Shown here: one piece after another, positions 22,859 to 33,549 of the stretch | Position numbering within the stretch: the stretch's first letter is position 1 | Layout of the letters: every line of letters begins with the position of its first letter | NCBI GenBank assembly: GCA_009733715.1 | Contig: WMKJ01000038.1 | Coordinates: 1-64,000 of the forward strand | Direction: 5' to 3' | Length of the DNA stretch: 64,000 nucleotides | Source: Herpomyces periplanetae | Taxonomy: Eukaryota; Ascomycota; Laboulbeniomycetes; Herpomycetales; Herpomycetaceae | Translations under genes and position numbers: made by a program | The notes under the pieces: model-generated | The model's input: only the letters and a program-made list of their open reading frames with translations | Databases searched by the model: none | What the model was told of the DNA's origin: nothing

Positions 22859-24584
22859 ATGGCTCTTAAATTGGCTGCCTCTCATCCATCATCTTCATCA
22901 CCTCCTAGCTCTCCGTTATCTTCCTTAGGATCATATTCACCCTCCCCTCCACCTTCACTTGTATATCTTACCCAGTTTGCATATCCTTCACCACCCGCGT
23001 CTCAAGAAAACTCCTCCAACCTTTCATCTATTACTAACTCATCGGCATCTTCTGTTAAGTCCGTCAATGATGAAACTGAAGGGTTAGAATGTCCAACTCA
23101 GGTTAACTCGTTGCTCTCATCTCGATACCGTCATCACATTGGTTTATCAAACCCCGAACACGATGATAGTGCCGATCGCACTTCACAATTGATCGATACA
23201 ATTTTTCAAAACACTCCGACAGTTACCCCTCACATATTGTCACAACCATCACCCAAATTATCTTCTTTATCCACTGTTGACACCTCAACACCTCCACCTT
23301 CTTCATGCCCCGTTCCGGATACTCAACCTGTAAAGGATGAGACGACATCCTCGGCACGTAGAAATGCCACTCGTCGCCGTGAAGCCGTGCATATAGACTT
23401 ACGGGAGTCTTCCAGTGTAGATCCCGCGGCGCAGTCAACTCAACTTGAAGCTTTGCTTAAAGTATTACGCAAAAAACGCAAAATCGTTATTATTGCTGGT
23501 GCCGGAATCTCGGTATCTGCCGGTAGTAAGTTTTTCCTGGCCACTTTTTTCGTGTGTTTACTTGCTTAATGAATGTTCGTATGCGGTCGATTTTTATTCA
23601 ACTAACACAAATATACTTTCAGTACCCGACTTCCGTTCCCCATCAGGGCTGTTCCAGTCATTACGCAGCAAGTACAAGTTAAAGTCTTCGGGAAAGGATT
23701 TATTTGATGCTTCTGTCTACTCGCAAGATTCCACTACATCTACATTCCATCATATGGTGCGAAGAATGAGTGAACAAATACGGAATGCTAGCCCTACATT
23801 ATTTCACCATCTTATTGCTAGTATTGCTCAAGAAGGTCGTCTACTTCGGTTGTATTCCCAAAACGTTGACGGTATTGATGCAGGTATGACACCTTTGAGC
23901 ACTAAAGTACCATTGGAACCTCCGTGGCCGAAGACTATACAACTTCATGGGGGCTTAGAGAAAATGGTGTGTAGTAAGTGTCACACTTTATCAAATTTTG
24001 AGTCTTCATTGTTCGATGGACCTGAGGCTCCCAAGTGTAAACATTGTGAAGATTATGACTTTGCCCGAACCACTGTGGCAGGTAAACGATCTCACGGTGT
24101 CGGAAGGTTAAGGCCACGTATGGTACTTTATAATGAGAGAAATCCAGATGATCTTGCGATCGGATCGGTCTCAACTGCCGATTTACGTGCTAGACCAGAT
24201 GCACTTATTGTGGTTGGCACGTCCCTTAGGGTGATTGGAATTAAACGGTTAGCAAAGCAAATGGCTGCTGTTGTACGGAGCCGTAAAGATGGGGTTAATG
24301 TGTGGATTAACCTGGATAGTGAGCCTGTCAGCTTAGGAATGGCCAATTGCTGGGATATTATTGTTAGGGGCCCATGTGATGAAGTTGCCAGACTTGCCGG
24401 ATTGAAACGATGGAATGATCCTTCAAGAACACAAGAAACGAGTAATGTTACGATGAGAGCCCCTTCACAATCTGTTGACAACAAAAACAGCTGTGAGGAT
24501 ATAAATGTCTGTGTTAACAGTGAGGTTCATCAAGTACAAGTTACTGAGGATCCCTGTCCCAGGGCGATATCCCATTTGGAATAG
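22859..24584 (+). CDS. Hst3/Hst4-like NAD-dependent histone deacetylase (sirtuin)
   Basis: Exons 22859-23525 and 23623-24584 are joined across a 97-nt intron (donor GTAAGT, acceptor TTTCAG). The 542-residue product has the intron inside the most conserved sirtuin motif: GAGISVSAG is completed as IPDFRSPSGLF. Further motifs are SQNVDGID, the catalytic LHG, a C-X2-C...C-X2-C zinc site (CSKC and CKHC) and LRPRMVLYNE, followed by GTSLRVIGIKRL. That last set is typical of the Hst3/Hst4 class, which removes acetyl from histone H3 Lys56 after replication. The first 200 residues are Ser/Pro-rich and disordered. The RRREAVHIDLR segment just before the catalytic core also fits Hst3/4. The 5' flank is pyrimidine-rich. 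Confidence 0.93.
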
Positions 24585-26223
24585 TTTGATTAGCGACCAT
24601 TTTCAGTGTATGCTAACTACTATTTCATTTACATGGCTTTACATACATGAACATGTCTTCCTAGGGTTATCGGATTTTCCGTATTCCTCATGACCCCTTC
24701 CAAATCTTACTTGGTTGGCTACGATATGTTACTATTACACTTTGGTCTGTACCAGATGTGTGTACCATGATAATCAGCCCTTAGACTAATTTGGAGACTA
24801 ACTAGTCTTCTCTTTTTGCCATGTCAAATGCGTGCACCGACTTATCAGAGGTTAACCATGCCCGAAATTTGCACTTATCGTGTTTACCTTCTGGATGGTT
24901 CGTCCGTATGGATTACACTTGAAAAATTAAATGGGGCAATGATCTTATGAAAATCATTATTTTCTATCAATTTTTTCTGCAAAATTGGGAATTTAGTTTT
25001 CTTATTTCTTTTGGTGGAAGTTAGTGCCCTCCCATTTACTTCGTCCAATTCAGTTTTACCAACAGTAATTTCTTCGCTATTCTCAAAGTTTTGCTAATAA
25101 GTCAAATCTCACGTCGAAATTTGAGTATTTCGACCCATCTGGGAGCGACTTAAAGGGCCTACAGGCTTGGGAATCGTATTTGTTAGTATATATTGGTTCC
25201 TGTGAATCTAGTTGAGCATGTTCTCGAGTTGGGAATTTGGGACGTTTATCTACCCGTGTGTGTATGCATGCATGAAGATGCATACATACGTGTAGGGGTT
25301 TCATTCGTAAGTATATTTTTGCTACTCACGTTAGGTCTATATCAAGATTTGATAACCAGAACTAATGACATCCTCCCTGAGCTCATCTTTACATTATATC
25401 CTTTAGTCATGGCTAAGGCATTTAGTTTATTCAGTTTTCAAACAGGTCCACTCATAATATTCGCATAATCTACATGTTAAATATACTTGCGCGTCTCGTT
25501 GACTCGTTTTTCGTGTAATTCATGGAATATATCGATTGAATTTGGTTAGGTGATGGTCCTAGTTGTACACGTTAGAATCTTGATCAACGTTTTCTAGCCT
25601 TTTTTTTCCATATTCTTGCATACCCGTTACAGGTTATTCATGCCTTATTCTACTGCGCTGCGCAGTGTCATGCGACTTACTTTTGATGGGATCTAGTCTC
25701 TCCTTTGCTCTACTCTGTTTATCTTCAAGCCAATAACTTAAATCCCCCCTCTCGTTGAGAACTTCTTAATTACACCACTTTTGTCTTAAATAACGGGCAT
25801 ATCCATAGTGTCATGGCTAACCCTACTATTCAGGAGCACAATTAAACTAACTCTCCTTACATACTGGATGTCCGGTGGGATCAACGTGTTACGGATTTAT
25901 CACATCGACGTTCCGCTTGAAGGTCTATAATCCTTTTTCTGAATAATAAAATAGATTATTTTTATTCTTCCCGTTTAGGTCGGCAAAATCGGTACTCGGA
26001 CTCGTAATTTTCAACATTGGAGTGTCACTCAGCTTTATTTGATTGTTCCCTGACCGTGTTGTTCTTTGCCTCGGTTCTATATCTTCTCACCTGGTTTTCG
26101 TATCTTGTCACGTTATACTATTTTAACATTCTTGTTCTATAGATTACCATTTGGCTCGTATGCTCACGGTATTTTGTATTCTACAATCGCTATACACCTT
26201 ATTACTATCTATCAGTACCCATT
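24585..26223. other. Intergenic, no gene seen
   Basis: This AT-rich stretch separates the sirtuin and the PLC gene. A 5-bp periodic stretch runs at 25626-25680 (TACTG CGCTG CGCAG TGTCA TGCGA). A TATGCATGCATG run lies near 25263. No RNA gene or coding exon was recognised. Confidence 0.45.
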
Positions 26224-28128
26224 ATGAGTCTAACCGCCATTAGAAATATACTTCCTACACCGTTAACTCTTTACAAAGTAGAGTATTTTAATCTGACCCG
26301 AAATTCACTTTCATTTATCGATAATTTAAGCTTACAAAATCCATCGACGTCAAAAACTCTGGGAAATATAACTCATGACATTACGCAAGGCTTCAATAAC
26401 TTCTTGAATAGCAGCTTGCAAATTATCGGACCGAAATCTAAAGTTGCCTTGACCAATGATGATGTTCCGTTCAATAGTACTTATGACATTATCACGGTAG
26501 AACCATTTTCAATCCAAGCTTTTAGTGAATCATTCCTTTCGTCGGGTATTGATGGTACGCTTTCAAAGTTGGAGACTGCTTGGAGACTCCATTTTGATGT
26601 AGGTGGGCAAAAATACAAATATGATCTCTTATCTACAGCCAATACTTCGAAAAATGACCGAGGTTCTTCGCTTGGATCACTTGTACCTTTGAATGAAGAT
26701 GACTCAGGTTCAAATTCGCAAAGTTTATCAGCAATATATTTTCCAAAGTCAAAATTCATTTCTATTTTATCTAGTGTTACTCTTACGCAGTGGATGGGTC
26801 AGCTACCCGATTCTATACCACTGAATGCAATCAGTATTCCTGGAACCCATAATACAGCGGCATACTTTACTATGTTTGCATCAGTTCAATGTCAAGCTGC
26901 TTCGGAAATTGAACAAATGGACAATGGTGTACGATTTCTTGATTTACGTATTCAAGTTAATGATCCGAAAAACTTTTTAACGGATAATTTAACCATGGTT
27001 CACGGCGCCTTTTCCGTCAAATTGGGGGATAGTAAAATGTTTCGAGAGATTTTAGCATCGGCTAAAACTTTTCTTCAAAATAATCCAACTGAAACACTTA
27101 TATTTTCCATGAAACGTGAAGGTTCTGGCAGTGATGCCACTGATGCTGATTTAGCAAAGAAACTTTGGGTTAATTTCTTCTCCAAAGAGCCCGATTTATG
27201 GTGGACCCAATCTCGAATTCCCAAATTGGGTGAAATTCGGGGAAAGATTGTTCTCTTTCGACGTTTTAGTATTCCTGATGTTGACAACGATGGGACAGTT
27301 GATCCAAATATATTTGATGCATCAAATTGGGGAATTGACGCTACAAACTGGCCCTATAATGTAGACTTTTTTTCTAATGGGAACATTGCCGTTCAAGATT
27401 TAAATGATTTCAAAAATGTTTCTGGAATCTCTCGAAAAGTTGAAGTTATCAAAAGTCATCTTAGGCGAATTGGTCCCAAAAACCTTGATGTATCTGTTCT
27501 TGATATGGCATCGAGGTTAACACTGCCGCCGCCAATTACACTGGCTAGTACATCGCCTACTATTCCAAAACTCAATGGTACATGGAATGGAGATGGTATG
27601 TCCAACTCATCGCCATCCCAGCTTTCTTCAACAAACGCAACCCGCAAACTTGACAGTTTAAAATCATCTAAGCCAACCTTCACCAACGGTAGTGATGAGA
27701 AACCCCCTCCATGCAAATGTCCTTGCGATAGTAGGCTATGTAAAACTGATGGCGGATTAGGTCAGGTTGTTAACTCTACATCGTTTGCACCAGAGAATAT
27801 CTCGTCGGATCGTGTTGCAAACTCAACTTCTCCTTTGGCTAACTCTCAACTTACGGTTGAAATGATAAATTTCGATACGCCACTTTACGTCAACTTTCTT
27901 TCGGCCAGTACGTTTTGGTACCCTTCTCTCTGGCCGGTAAATTTAGCTCCAGTTATTAACCCCCAAATAATAGAGTATATTATTTCACCAGCGGCTTTAA
28001 ATGATATGAGTTCAGGTGATTGGATAACTGGCATTGTTCTTGCTGATTGGATTGGTACGGATGATAATTGGGATTTCTGTCATGTTATCGTCGCAATGAA
28101 CTCTAGGGTTTTACAACGATTTGCTTAA
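26224..28128 (+). CDS. PI-PLC X-domain phosphodiesterase (bacterial-type PLC-like)
   Basis: A single exon of 634 residues. The X domain begins at about residue 190 with LTQWMGQLPDSIPLNAISIP. The two catalytic histidines are present: His209 in PGTHNTAAY and His260 in MVHGAF. Downstream strands VRFLDLRIQ, ETLIFSMKREG and GKIVLFRRF match the barrel of single-domain PI-PLCs like those of Listeria and Bacillus. These enzymes cleave phosphatidylinositol or GPI to diacylglycerol and cyclic inositol phosphate; no Y or C2 domain of eukaryotic signalling PLCs is present. Residues 1-180 form a separate, probably beta-rich domain, and residues about 430-550 are a Ser/Asn/Thr-rich insertion with a Cys-rich KCPCDSRLC patch before the final barrel strands. 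There is no clear signal peptide, so extracellular location is unproven. Confidence 0.85.
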   Translation: MSLTAIRNILPTPLTLYKVEYFNLTRNSLSFIDNLSLQNPSTSKTLGNITHDITQGFNNFLNSSLQIIGPKSKVALTNDDVPFNSTYDIITVEPFSIQAFSESFLSSGIDGTLSKLETAWRLHFDVGGQKYKYDLLSTANTSKNDRGSSLGSLVPLNEDDSGSNSQSLSAIYFPKSKFISILSSVTLTQWMGQLPDSIPLNAISIPGTHNTAAYFTMFASVQCQAASEIEQMDNGVRFLDLRIQVNDPKNFLTDNLTMVHGAFSVKLGDSKMFREILASAKTFLQNNPTETLIFSMKREGSGSDATDADLAKKLWVNFFSKEPDLWWTQSRIPKLGEIRGKIVLFRRFSIPDVDNDGTVDPNIFDASNWGIDATNWPYNVDFFSNGNIAVQDLNDFKNVSGISRKVEVIKSHLRRIGPKNLDVSVLDMASRLTLPPPITLASTSPTIPKLNGTWNGDGMSNSSPSQLSSTNATRKLDSLKSSKPTFTNGSDEKPPPCKCPCDSRLCKTDGGLGQVVNSTSFAPENISSDRVANSTSPLANSQLTVEMINFDTPLYVNFLSASTFWYPSLWPVNLAPVINPQIIEYIISPAALNDMSSGDWITGIVLADWIGTDDNWDFCHVIVAMNSRVLQRFA

Positions 28129-29200
28129 CAATGCCGTTAATCTTAGCTGATTTACGTCTTTTTGTTCAACTTTACCGGGTCGTGGACTAGTTGTTTCTCC
28201 ATATGTTCATTTAGCTAGTTCTCCTGTCCTGAAACGTTTGAGATTACTCGTACTCGCAGTTGCACGCAAGCTTCTCTTCAAATATTATATTCCCCGGATC
28301 CTCTGGGTTTTTTTGGTTTATCTTGTATATGGTTTCCTTTTTCTTTTTCCCTTTGCCTGATTCGCTTTACCTGTTTGACGATTTATAACTCAATCGTCAT
28401 CGTCTTACCGTATCTACTTATATTCTTTTCCCCTGGATAGCGTATAAGCTTTCATTTCGATTACTATTATATATATGCATTCTTGTAACCTACTCAATAA
28501 ACTTGAATACCTGTTCCAACCATTACTATGTGCTGTATAACATAATTTACTAGCATGTGTATACCGTCTGCGTGTGATAATTTTACTATTCATAACTCTC
28601 CTCTTTCATGGTGGTTAGTGTTACTATGTGTCGTAAAAGTTTAATCATTTATTACCTATTATCCATTGGATCTCCCATGCAAAACTCTCCCCAACAGCCT
28701 CGGTAATCTTAACATAACTTATTTGCTGCTACGCTAATAATGAATTTCTAATTAGCCGTAATGTATGCTGTATTAATATAAAAACTTAATTAGTCTCATG
28801 GTAATTAGTTTAACTCTGGTAATTCATTCGCTTTTCCCCGTGGGTAATATTCCAAAATTATCGAATATCCTCATAAATATCATACCTAGTCTTCATTAAC
28901 ATCCATTTAACGGTTTGCTCGGCCCAATTTGTCCTAGTTATTCCATTTTTTCCAATTTTGGTAAACGTTTCAAACCGAAATATCACGTGACGTTTTGGCC
29001 ATGATTTCGGAAAATTTGTACCAGCTTGATCGTAAAAATGATATCGCAAACTTAAACACGATCATGGACGTGATAATAGAGTCTTTAGTACTCGAAACTA
29101 AGCATAGTTATTGTACAAATATCTCTCGTTATTTTCTACCAACTTTTATTTAATTATTTCATGACGAGAATTATACAGGCCAACTTATATTTTTCTTAAT
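28129..29200. other. Intergenic, with one weak small-gene candidate
   Basis: Mostly featureless. On the minus strand at 28858-29049 a 63-codon open frame without an ATG reads KSWPKRHVIFRFETFTK and then NWAEQTVKWML. It is rich in Trp, Lys and Arg and could be the last exon of a small gene, but I recognise no family. A CACGTG box lies at 28983-28988. Confidence 0.3.
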
Positions 29201-30634
29201 ATGGCATCTAGAAGATTACGATCTCGCTCTTCTATAACCGCCAGTACAAGTCCCCCGTACGATTCACAGGCTGGGAAGCTGGATAATACATTTGTTGGCT
29301 ATAATACCGCTAGTCAAGATATTCAAGCAGATAGTAATCCGGATGATGCAGACTATGTTAATTCTAGCGCGAATGAACGTTCGTATAGAGTGCGTAATAA
29401 AACTCGAGTAAACGTTAAATCAACGGGTGGAAATCGTTCACGAAAATCCGAAACTAATCGAGATAAAGCTACAAAAGGTTCCAGCAAGCGTAGAAAATAT
29501 ACCTCTACTGCTGCTTCTCGAAGGCGAAATATTATTGATGAAAGTAGTGAAGCTGAAACTGGCCTTGATGACGTATCTGATGACAAAGATGATGATGATG
29601 ATGATGAAAATATAGGGAATTTAAGCGCTGAAGAAGATGAAAATGATTCACCTTCCAATGTGGCCGATCCAATGGACGTTGATGAAACCGATGATGATGA
29701 TGAGGATGATGATGATGATGACCCTCCCCATGATCACAAGGCAGGTTTGTCCCAACATCCCAAAACGGGAGCTAAGAAGACACCTAGGTCTTCCATGTCA
29801 GTTAAACCGGCTTCTAGTAGCACAAAACGTGTCCACATTGATGAAAAACATGACATTGACTCAGCCGAAGGAGATGAGGATGCCATCGGTGAAGATGATG
29901 ATGATCTTACTAAAGATGCCGATGGTCCTAGTATCGCTGTGGTCGATAATGAAGAGGAAGAAGATGAAGAAGAAGATGATGATGATATTGATGTTGGCGA
30001 TGATGAAGATGATGATGAGTCTCAAGAGTTCAATGTTTCCCGAGCAAGTCGTTACGGAGCCGCAGGACAAAAGCCCGATCCAAGTAAGTTGACAAGAAGA
30101 CAACGAGCTAATCATAAACATCAGCAAGATGGGGAGTTGCTTGCCTTATCAAATGAAGCTCAACGTAAAAAACATCTTACTGCTGAAGAGTACGCTATGC
30201 GACGACAGGAAATGGCACGCCGTCGCAAAAATCTTAGTGAGAAGCGTAATGAAGAGGAAAAATTGGATACTATTAATCGATTGTTAAAAAAGCAAGCTTC
30301 AAAACGTCGGAATAAGTATCCCGATATAGCTGCTGGTGAAGTTGCCTCGGAAGATGTACCTGTCGTTCGAAAAAATTCTTACGGGGAAACTGTTGAAGAA
30401 ATTGTTCGACCTTCCCCAATTTTTGCCCGTTTAATTCGCAATGTATCTGGCGTCAATGTAGTGTGTTTTCCTGAAGAATGGATTGATTATCCCAATGGTT
30501 TGAATCTTGCTTCATCAATTCCCCCCATTGGTTCCGAATCCCATCTTCAAACCACACCCGGAGCTGTTACTCCGTCTGATCAACTCATTGCAAGTTGTAC
30601 TCCCCGTTACCTTATGGTGGAAGAATTACCATGA
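29201..30634 (+). CDS. IES2: INO80 complex subunit Ies2/INO80B (PAPA-1 domain)
   Basis: A single exon of 477 residues. The C-terminal third carries the PAPA-1-like signature: LTAEEYAMRRQEMARRRKNL, SEKRNEEEKLDTINRLLKKQ, then PSPIFARLIRNVSGVNVVCF and a WIDYP ending. Ies2 binds the Ino80 ATPase and is needed for its nucleosome-sliding activity in the nucleus. The first 280 residues are disordered: a basic Ser-rich start, then repeated long Asp/Glu runs written almost entirely as GAT and GAA triplets (for example 29591-29606 and 29691-29720), which act as trinucleotide microsatellites and may vary in length between strains. Antisense and other-frame open reading here are by-products of those runs. 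Confidence 0.9.
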   Translation: MASRRLRSRSSITASTSPPYDSQAGKLDNTFVGYNTASQDIQADSNPDDADYVNSSANERSYRVRNKTRVNVKSTGGNRSRKSETNRDKATKGSSKRRKYTSTAASRRRNIIDESSEAETGLDDVSDDKDDDDDDENIGNLSAEEDENDSPSNVADPMDVDETDDDDEDDDDDDPPHDHKAGLSQHPKTGAKKTPRSSMSVKPASSSTKRVHIDEKHDIDSAEGDEDAIGEDDDDLTKDADGPSIAVVDNEEEEDEEEDDDDIDVGDDEDDDESQEFNVSRASRYGAAGQKPDPSKLTRRQRANHKHQQDGELLALSNEAQRKKHLTAEEYAMRRQEMARRRKNLSEKRNEEEKLDTINRLLKKQASKRRNKYPDIAAGEVASEDVPVVRKNSYGETVEEIVRPSPIFARLIRNVSGVNVVCFPEEWIDYPNGLNLASSIPPIGSESHLQTTPGAVTPSDQLIASCTPRYLMVEELP

Positions 30635-31711
30635 AGCTAAATTTTTTATTCACTGATATAAACGTTAATTCTCAGTTTACCAAAAAATTTGTTAGACGTT
30701 TTAACTCATGATCATCGTTGATTAACAAAATATTCACTAGCTCCTAGCGTCATCATATCATTACCTTGATGTTGTAACAGATTCGTTACCAAGGTCGCTA
30801 TACAAATAAACGATGAAGTGGGTATATTATATTGCACAACCACTGCCAAATAGCTTTAAGGATCTTGAATGCAATTTCATGCCTTAGCTTGTACGTGTGG
30901 GGTTTCGCAAACATTGATCATTCATTACTTTTTTTGAAACTTTAATATATACAAGATTAAATTTACCATGCAGGTAATTATTCGTACAATAGTCTACATG
31001 ATATGTACAAGAGTTTATAAGGTTTCATATTATATTTGCCAAAATTGCACAACCTTCCATATATCGTGTCGCTATAATCCATAACGTCAGTTTGGCTATA
31101 TGCAAGATAAATGGCCGCTTATTTTATTATACTAAAATATCAACCATGTTTGGCATAGCCCAATGTCTAGAGCATTGTTTGAATCATGATACAGTACCTT
31201 TTTATGTATACACGAATGTACCACCAAACATGTTATACAACTTAGACGAGTGTATACATCAACGTTATTGTACATTAGCGCAACGGTGTTAGACGACATT
31301 TTTGACTAGCTTAGTTTAGTGATAAACTTTACGAATGTTACCTTGATGTTTCCTTTGTCTCAATTTACACTCAGTAGAGTTTAACGTGCAACATTACAGG
31401 AGTATTATACACGAGTGAGAAGTACTGCTACATCTAGGTATAACTTGAATTGAAAGGGTTAAAGTACAGTTTATCTCGCACACTTAATTTGATTGAATAT
31501 GTCTAAACTAAACAAGCTTAGTATTATTTAATCCTAGTCCGTTATTTTAGGGATAAAAGTAATGTATATGCATGTATACTGTGTAAAGAGTTAAGTGTAT
31601 TGTAAAGCCTACTTAGAATGCAAAATTATCTAGAAGTCCTGGTACGTGGAGGAATAATTGAGCATGACTTAATAAGCTAGGTATATACAAAATATTTTGG
31701 GGAGGCCCCAG
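30635..31711. other. Intergenic upstream of the tRNA gene, no gene seen
   Basis: AT-rich sequence with short open frames only. No recognisable exon, RNA gene or repeat was found until the GC-rich tRNA locus begins. Confidence 0.5.
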
Positions 31712-32141
31712 GCACCAGTAGTGTAGCGGTATCATAGTAGCCTTCCAAGTTCCGCGGATGCACCAGAAGGGGTAGTCCTCCCGGGTGGGGGGGCCCCCCA
31801 CATGATGGGGGGCACGCTGTGTCGTTCAGCGGCACCGTGTAGTCCCCCTTGTATGGGATGTGGGAGTGCGGGGCGGAATACATAACTCCCGTACTCTCCG
31901 TTCCAGGGCCATCAGCCTATCCTCACGGAAGGCCGTGTGGATTGTCTGTGGCAGTTTCGCATCTGGTTGGCGTTTGTCTGTGGTGTTCTAGTTTAAAGCA
32001 GCCCGGATATCCGTCTAACTTACCTGGCGCCAACGGCGGCAGCAGATGTGGCCTACCATCCGTCCTAGCCGGGTGGGAGGCATTGGGTGTTGTCTCGGGC
32101 TCAGAGAGCTGCGGACCCGGGTTCGACTCCCGGCTGGTGCA
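31712..32141 (+). tRNA. tRNA-Gly(UCC) split by a 359-nt intron
   Basis: The 5' exon (31712-31747) gives acceptor strand GCACCAG, a D arm with an A box (TAGTGTAGCGG), anticodon stem GTAGC and loop CTTCCA with anticodon TCC. The 3' exon (32107-32141) gives A38, stem GCTGC, a T arm with perfect CCGGG/CCCGG stem and TTCGACT loop (B box GGTTCGACTCC), acceptor CTGGTGC and discriminator A. Every stem pairs fully across the two parts, with one G-U in the anticodon stem. The interruption falls between positions 37 and 38, the standard site for eukaryotic nuclear tRNA introns. A TTTTT run at 32158-32162, 17 nt downstream, is a proper Pol III terminator. The intron at 359 nt is far longer than the usual 10-100 nt. 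The exact boundary can slide by AG. Confidence 0.85.
31748..32106 (+). other. GC-rich structured insert (intron) inside the tRNA-Gly gene
   Basis: The insert is markedly more GC-rich than the surrounding DNA. It contains a perfect 7-bp hairpin, GCCCCCC (31793-31799) with GGGGGGC (31807-31813), and a second copy of the tRNA's own 5' end, GCACCAG, at 31760-31766. I see no group I core elements and no target-site duplication longer than AG. Open frames through it are by-products of GC content. It might simply be a long intron, or it may carry an unrecognised structured RNA. Confidence 0.6.
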
Positions 32142-32157
32142 GTAAGGAATGGGGTTG

Positions 32158-32162
32158 TTTTT
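32158..32162 (+). terminator. Pol III terminator of the tRNA-Gly gene
   Basis: A run of five T residues 17 nt after the discriminator base. This is the normal RNA polymerase III stop signal and supports the split tRNA gene being transcribed as a single unit. Confidence 0.65.
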
Positions 32163-32315
32163 GGGCAGATGTCCAGAGTGTACAGTCTTTTGTTAAATTC
32201 GAACTAAAAACTGACATGAAAATTGATTTGATGATGGGAATACATCCTTGTGGGTGCAATACACTTTTTAACAACGCCATCGCAGCAAACACTTTGTTTA
32301 ATCGCAGAATTCGGC

Positions 32316-33513
32316 ATGGCGGAAACAACGGCTTGCAAACAAAAAAATTTGACAAATATCCAGGAACGAATTTGGCAAAGTTCACTACCAGTATTTATCT
32401 ATTTATCCAGTACAGAATGTCGCAACACTCAGGAACTGACGCCGTACTTTGCTCAGCTACCGCGTTTATCCTTTTTAACGTTTATCGTTCCTCGCTTACA
32501 CAGTTTTTACCGTTCACAATTCATCTATCCTGTGGTAGACAAAACTAGCGTATGGTTTTCATGGAATCGGGTACCGCTACCGCAGCATTTTCCAATTGGG
32601 CTTTTATACGATATATTTGGTTTAGCAGGAGTTGATGCGGTTGAGCACGAGGATAAGCAAATTAAACATGAAGACAGTACAAGACTACAACCAAGGGTAA
32701 TTAATGTGGGACAGGATGGCAGAGCAGCGGGGGAGGATAAGTGTACACAACAGCAACAACAACAAATTACCAAACGGGCAAATTCACCATGGAGTATTAC
32801 GGTACACTGGCAAGATTTTCCGGGTGATTCACTATTACGAATTAACGGAGAAGCCATATTACGAGATTTATTCAATAGCAGTGTTAAAGAGGTAAGCGTT
32901 CCCATACGTATTTTTACGCTCATCACGCGGACTTGTGTTCACCAACCAACCATCGCTACAGGCAAGCTTTTTACGCCATTCCAGCGCTAAAGTGATCATG
33001 TCGTTAGGTGTAGATAGTTCACTTAAACTATGGGAATCTGTAGTACAACGGAACTTGTCACTATACACATCAGTTTATACAAAATTAATTTCAAGTCCGG
33101 GAATTACACTTAAACACGTTCCACTACGCATTTACGTGCCGCGATACTTGACGACTACATCATCAATGCCAGTTTCCCTTGCACGATCAACTTCCTCCCA
33201 GATAGATACAGTTGAACCAACTTCGACGTGCACAGCTAACGTTGATGTTAATACGTTTCCCGGCTTATTTCGTGTTATCCAAATGCCCGTAACTCCTCTG
33301 GATTCTTCGGGTCAAATTAATACAATGGGTCGCGTATTAAACACTTTACTACCTTCACTTTTTCCCCAGATTCACACATGGACATCGGCTCTTCCAATTT
33401 TGCACGGTGCCGTAGTGCCTTGTTCAGCTGAGTTAATTGATCTTATGACATTTGCTGCGTACCCCGATAGCTGGATAAACGTTTGCATACTCACGCAGCA
33501 CACCTCAAATTAA
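32316..33513 (+). CDS. ATG5: Autophagy protein 5
   Basis: Exons 32316-32891 and 32962-33513, joined at phase 0 across a 70-nt intron, give 375 residues. ATG5 marks are visible in order: IWQSSLPVFIYL, PYFAQLPRLSFL, the PIGLLYDIF segment, WSITVHWQDFP and KEASFLRHSSAKVIMSL, which spans the splice junction. Lys191, the second-last codon of exon 1, sits where the Lys of yeast and human Atg5 is conjugated to Atg12. The Atg12-Atg5-Atg16 complex lipidates Atg8 on the growing autophagosome. A glutamine-rich low-complexity loop (CAACAA repeats near 32745-32765) is inserted before the second ubiquitin-like fold. The start is 154 bp past the tRNA terminator, so the tRNA locus lies within the ATG5 promoter. 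Confidence 0.93.
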
Positions 33514-33549
33514 CCTGAAAATTTATACCCGATAGGCGTATAACCTGAA

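Noticed and set aside
29637-30092. Met- and Lys-rich frame overlapping IES2, and an Ile-rich antisense frame
   Set aside because: Both are shifted readings of GAT and GAA runs coding the acidic region of IES2.
31748-32106. Group I intron in the tRNA-Gly anticodon loop
   Set aside because: A TCAGAGA string recalls the R element, but no matching P, Q or S segments were found and the junctions lack the U...G pattern. The position after base 37 fits protein-spliced tRNA introns better.
31849-32145. Open frames of about 98 codons across the tRNA insert
   Set aside because: They read through the 3' tRNA exon and owe their length to GC content.
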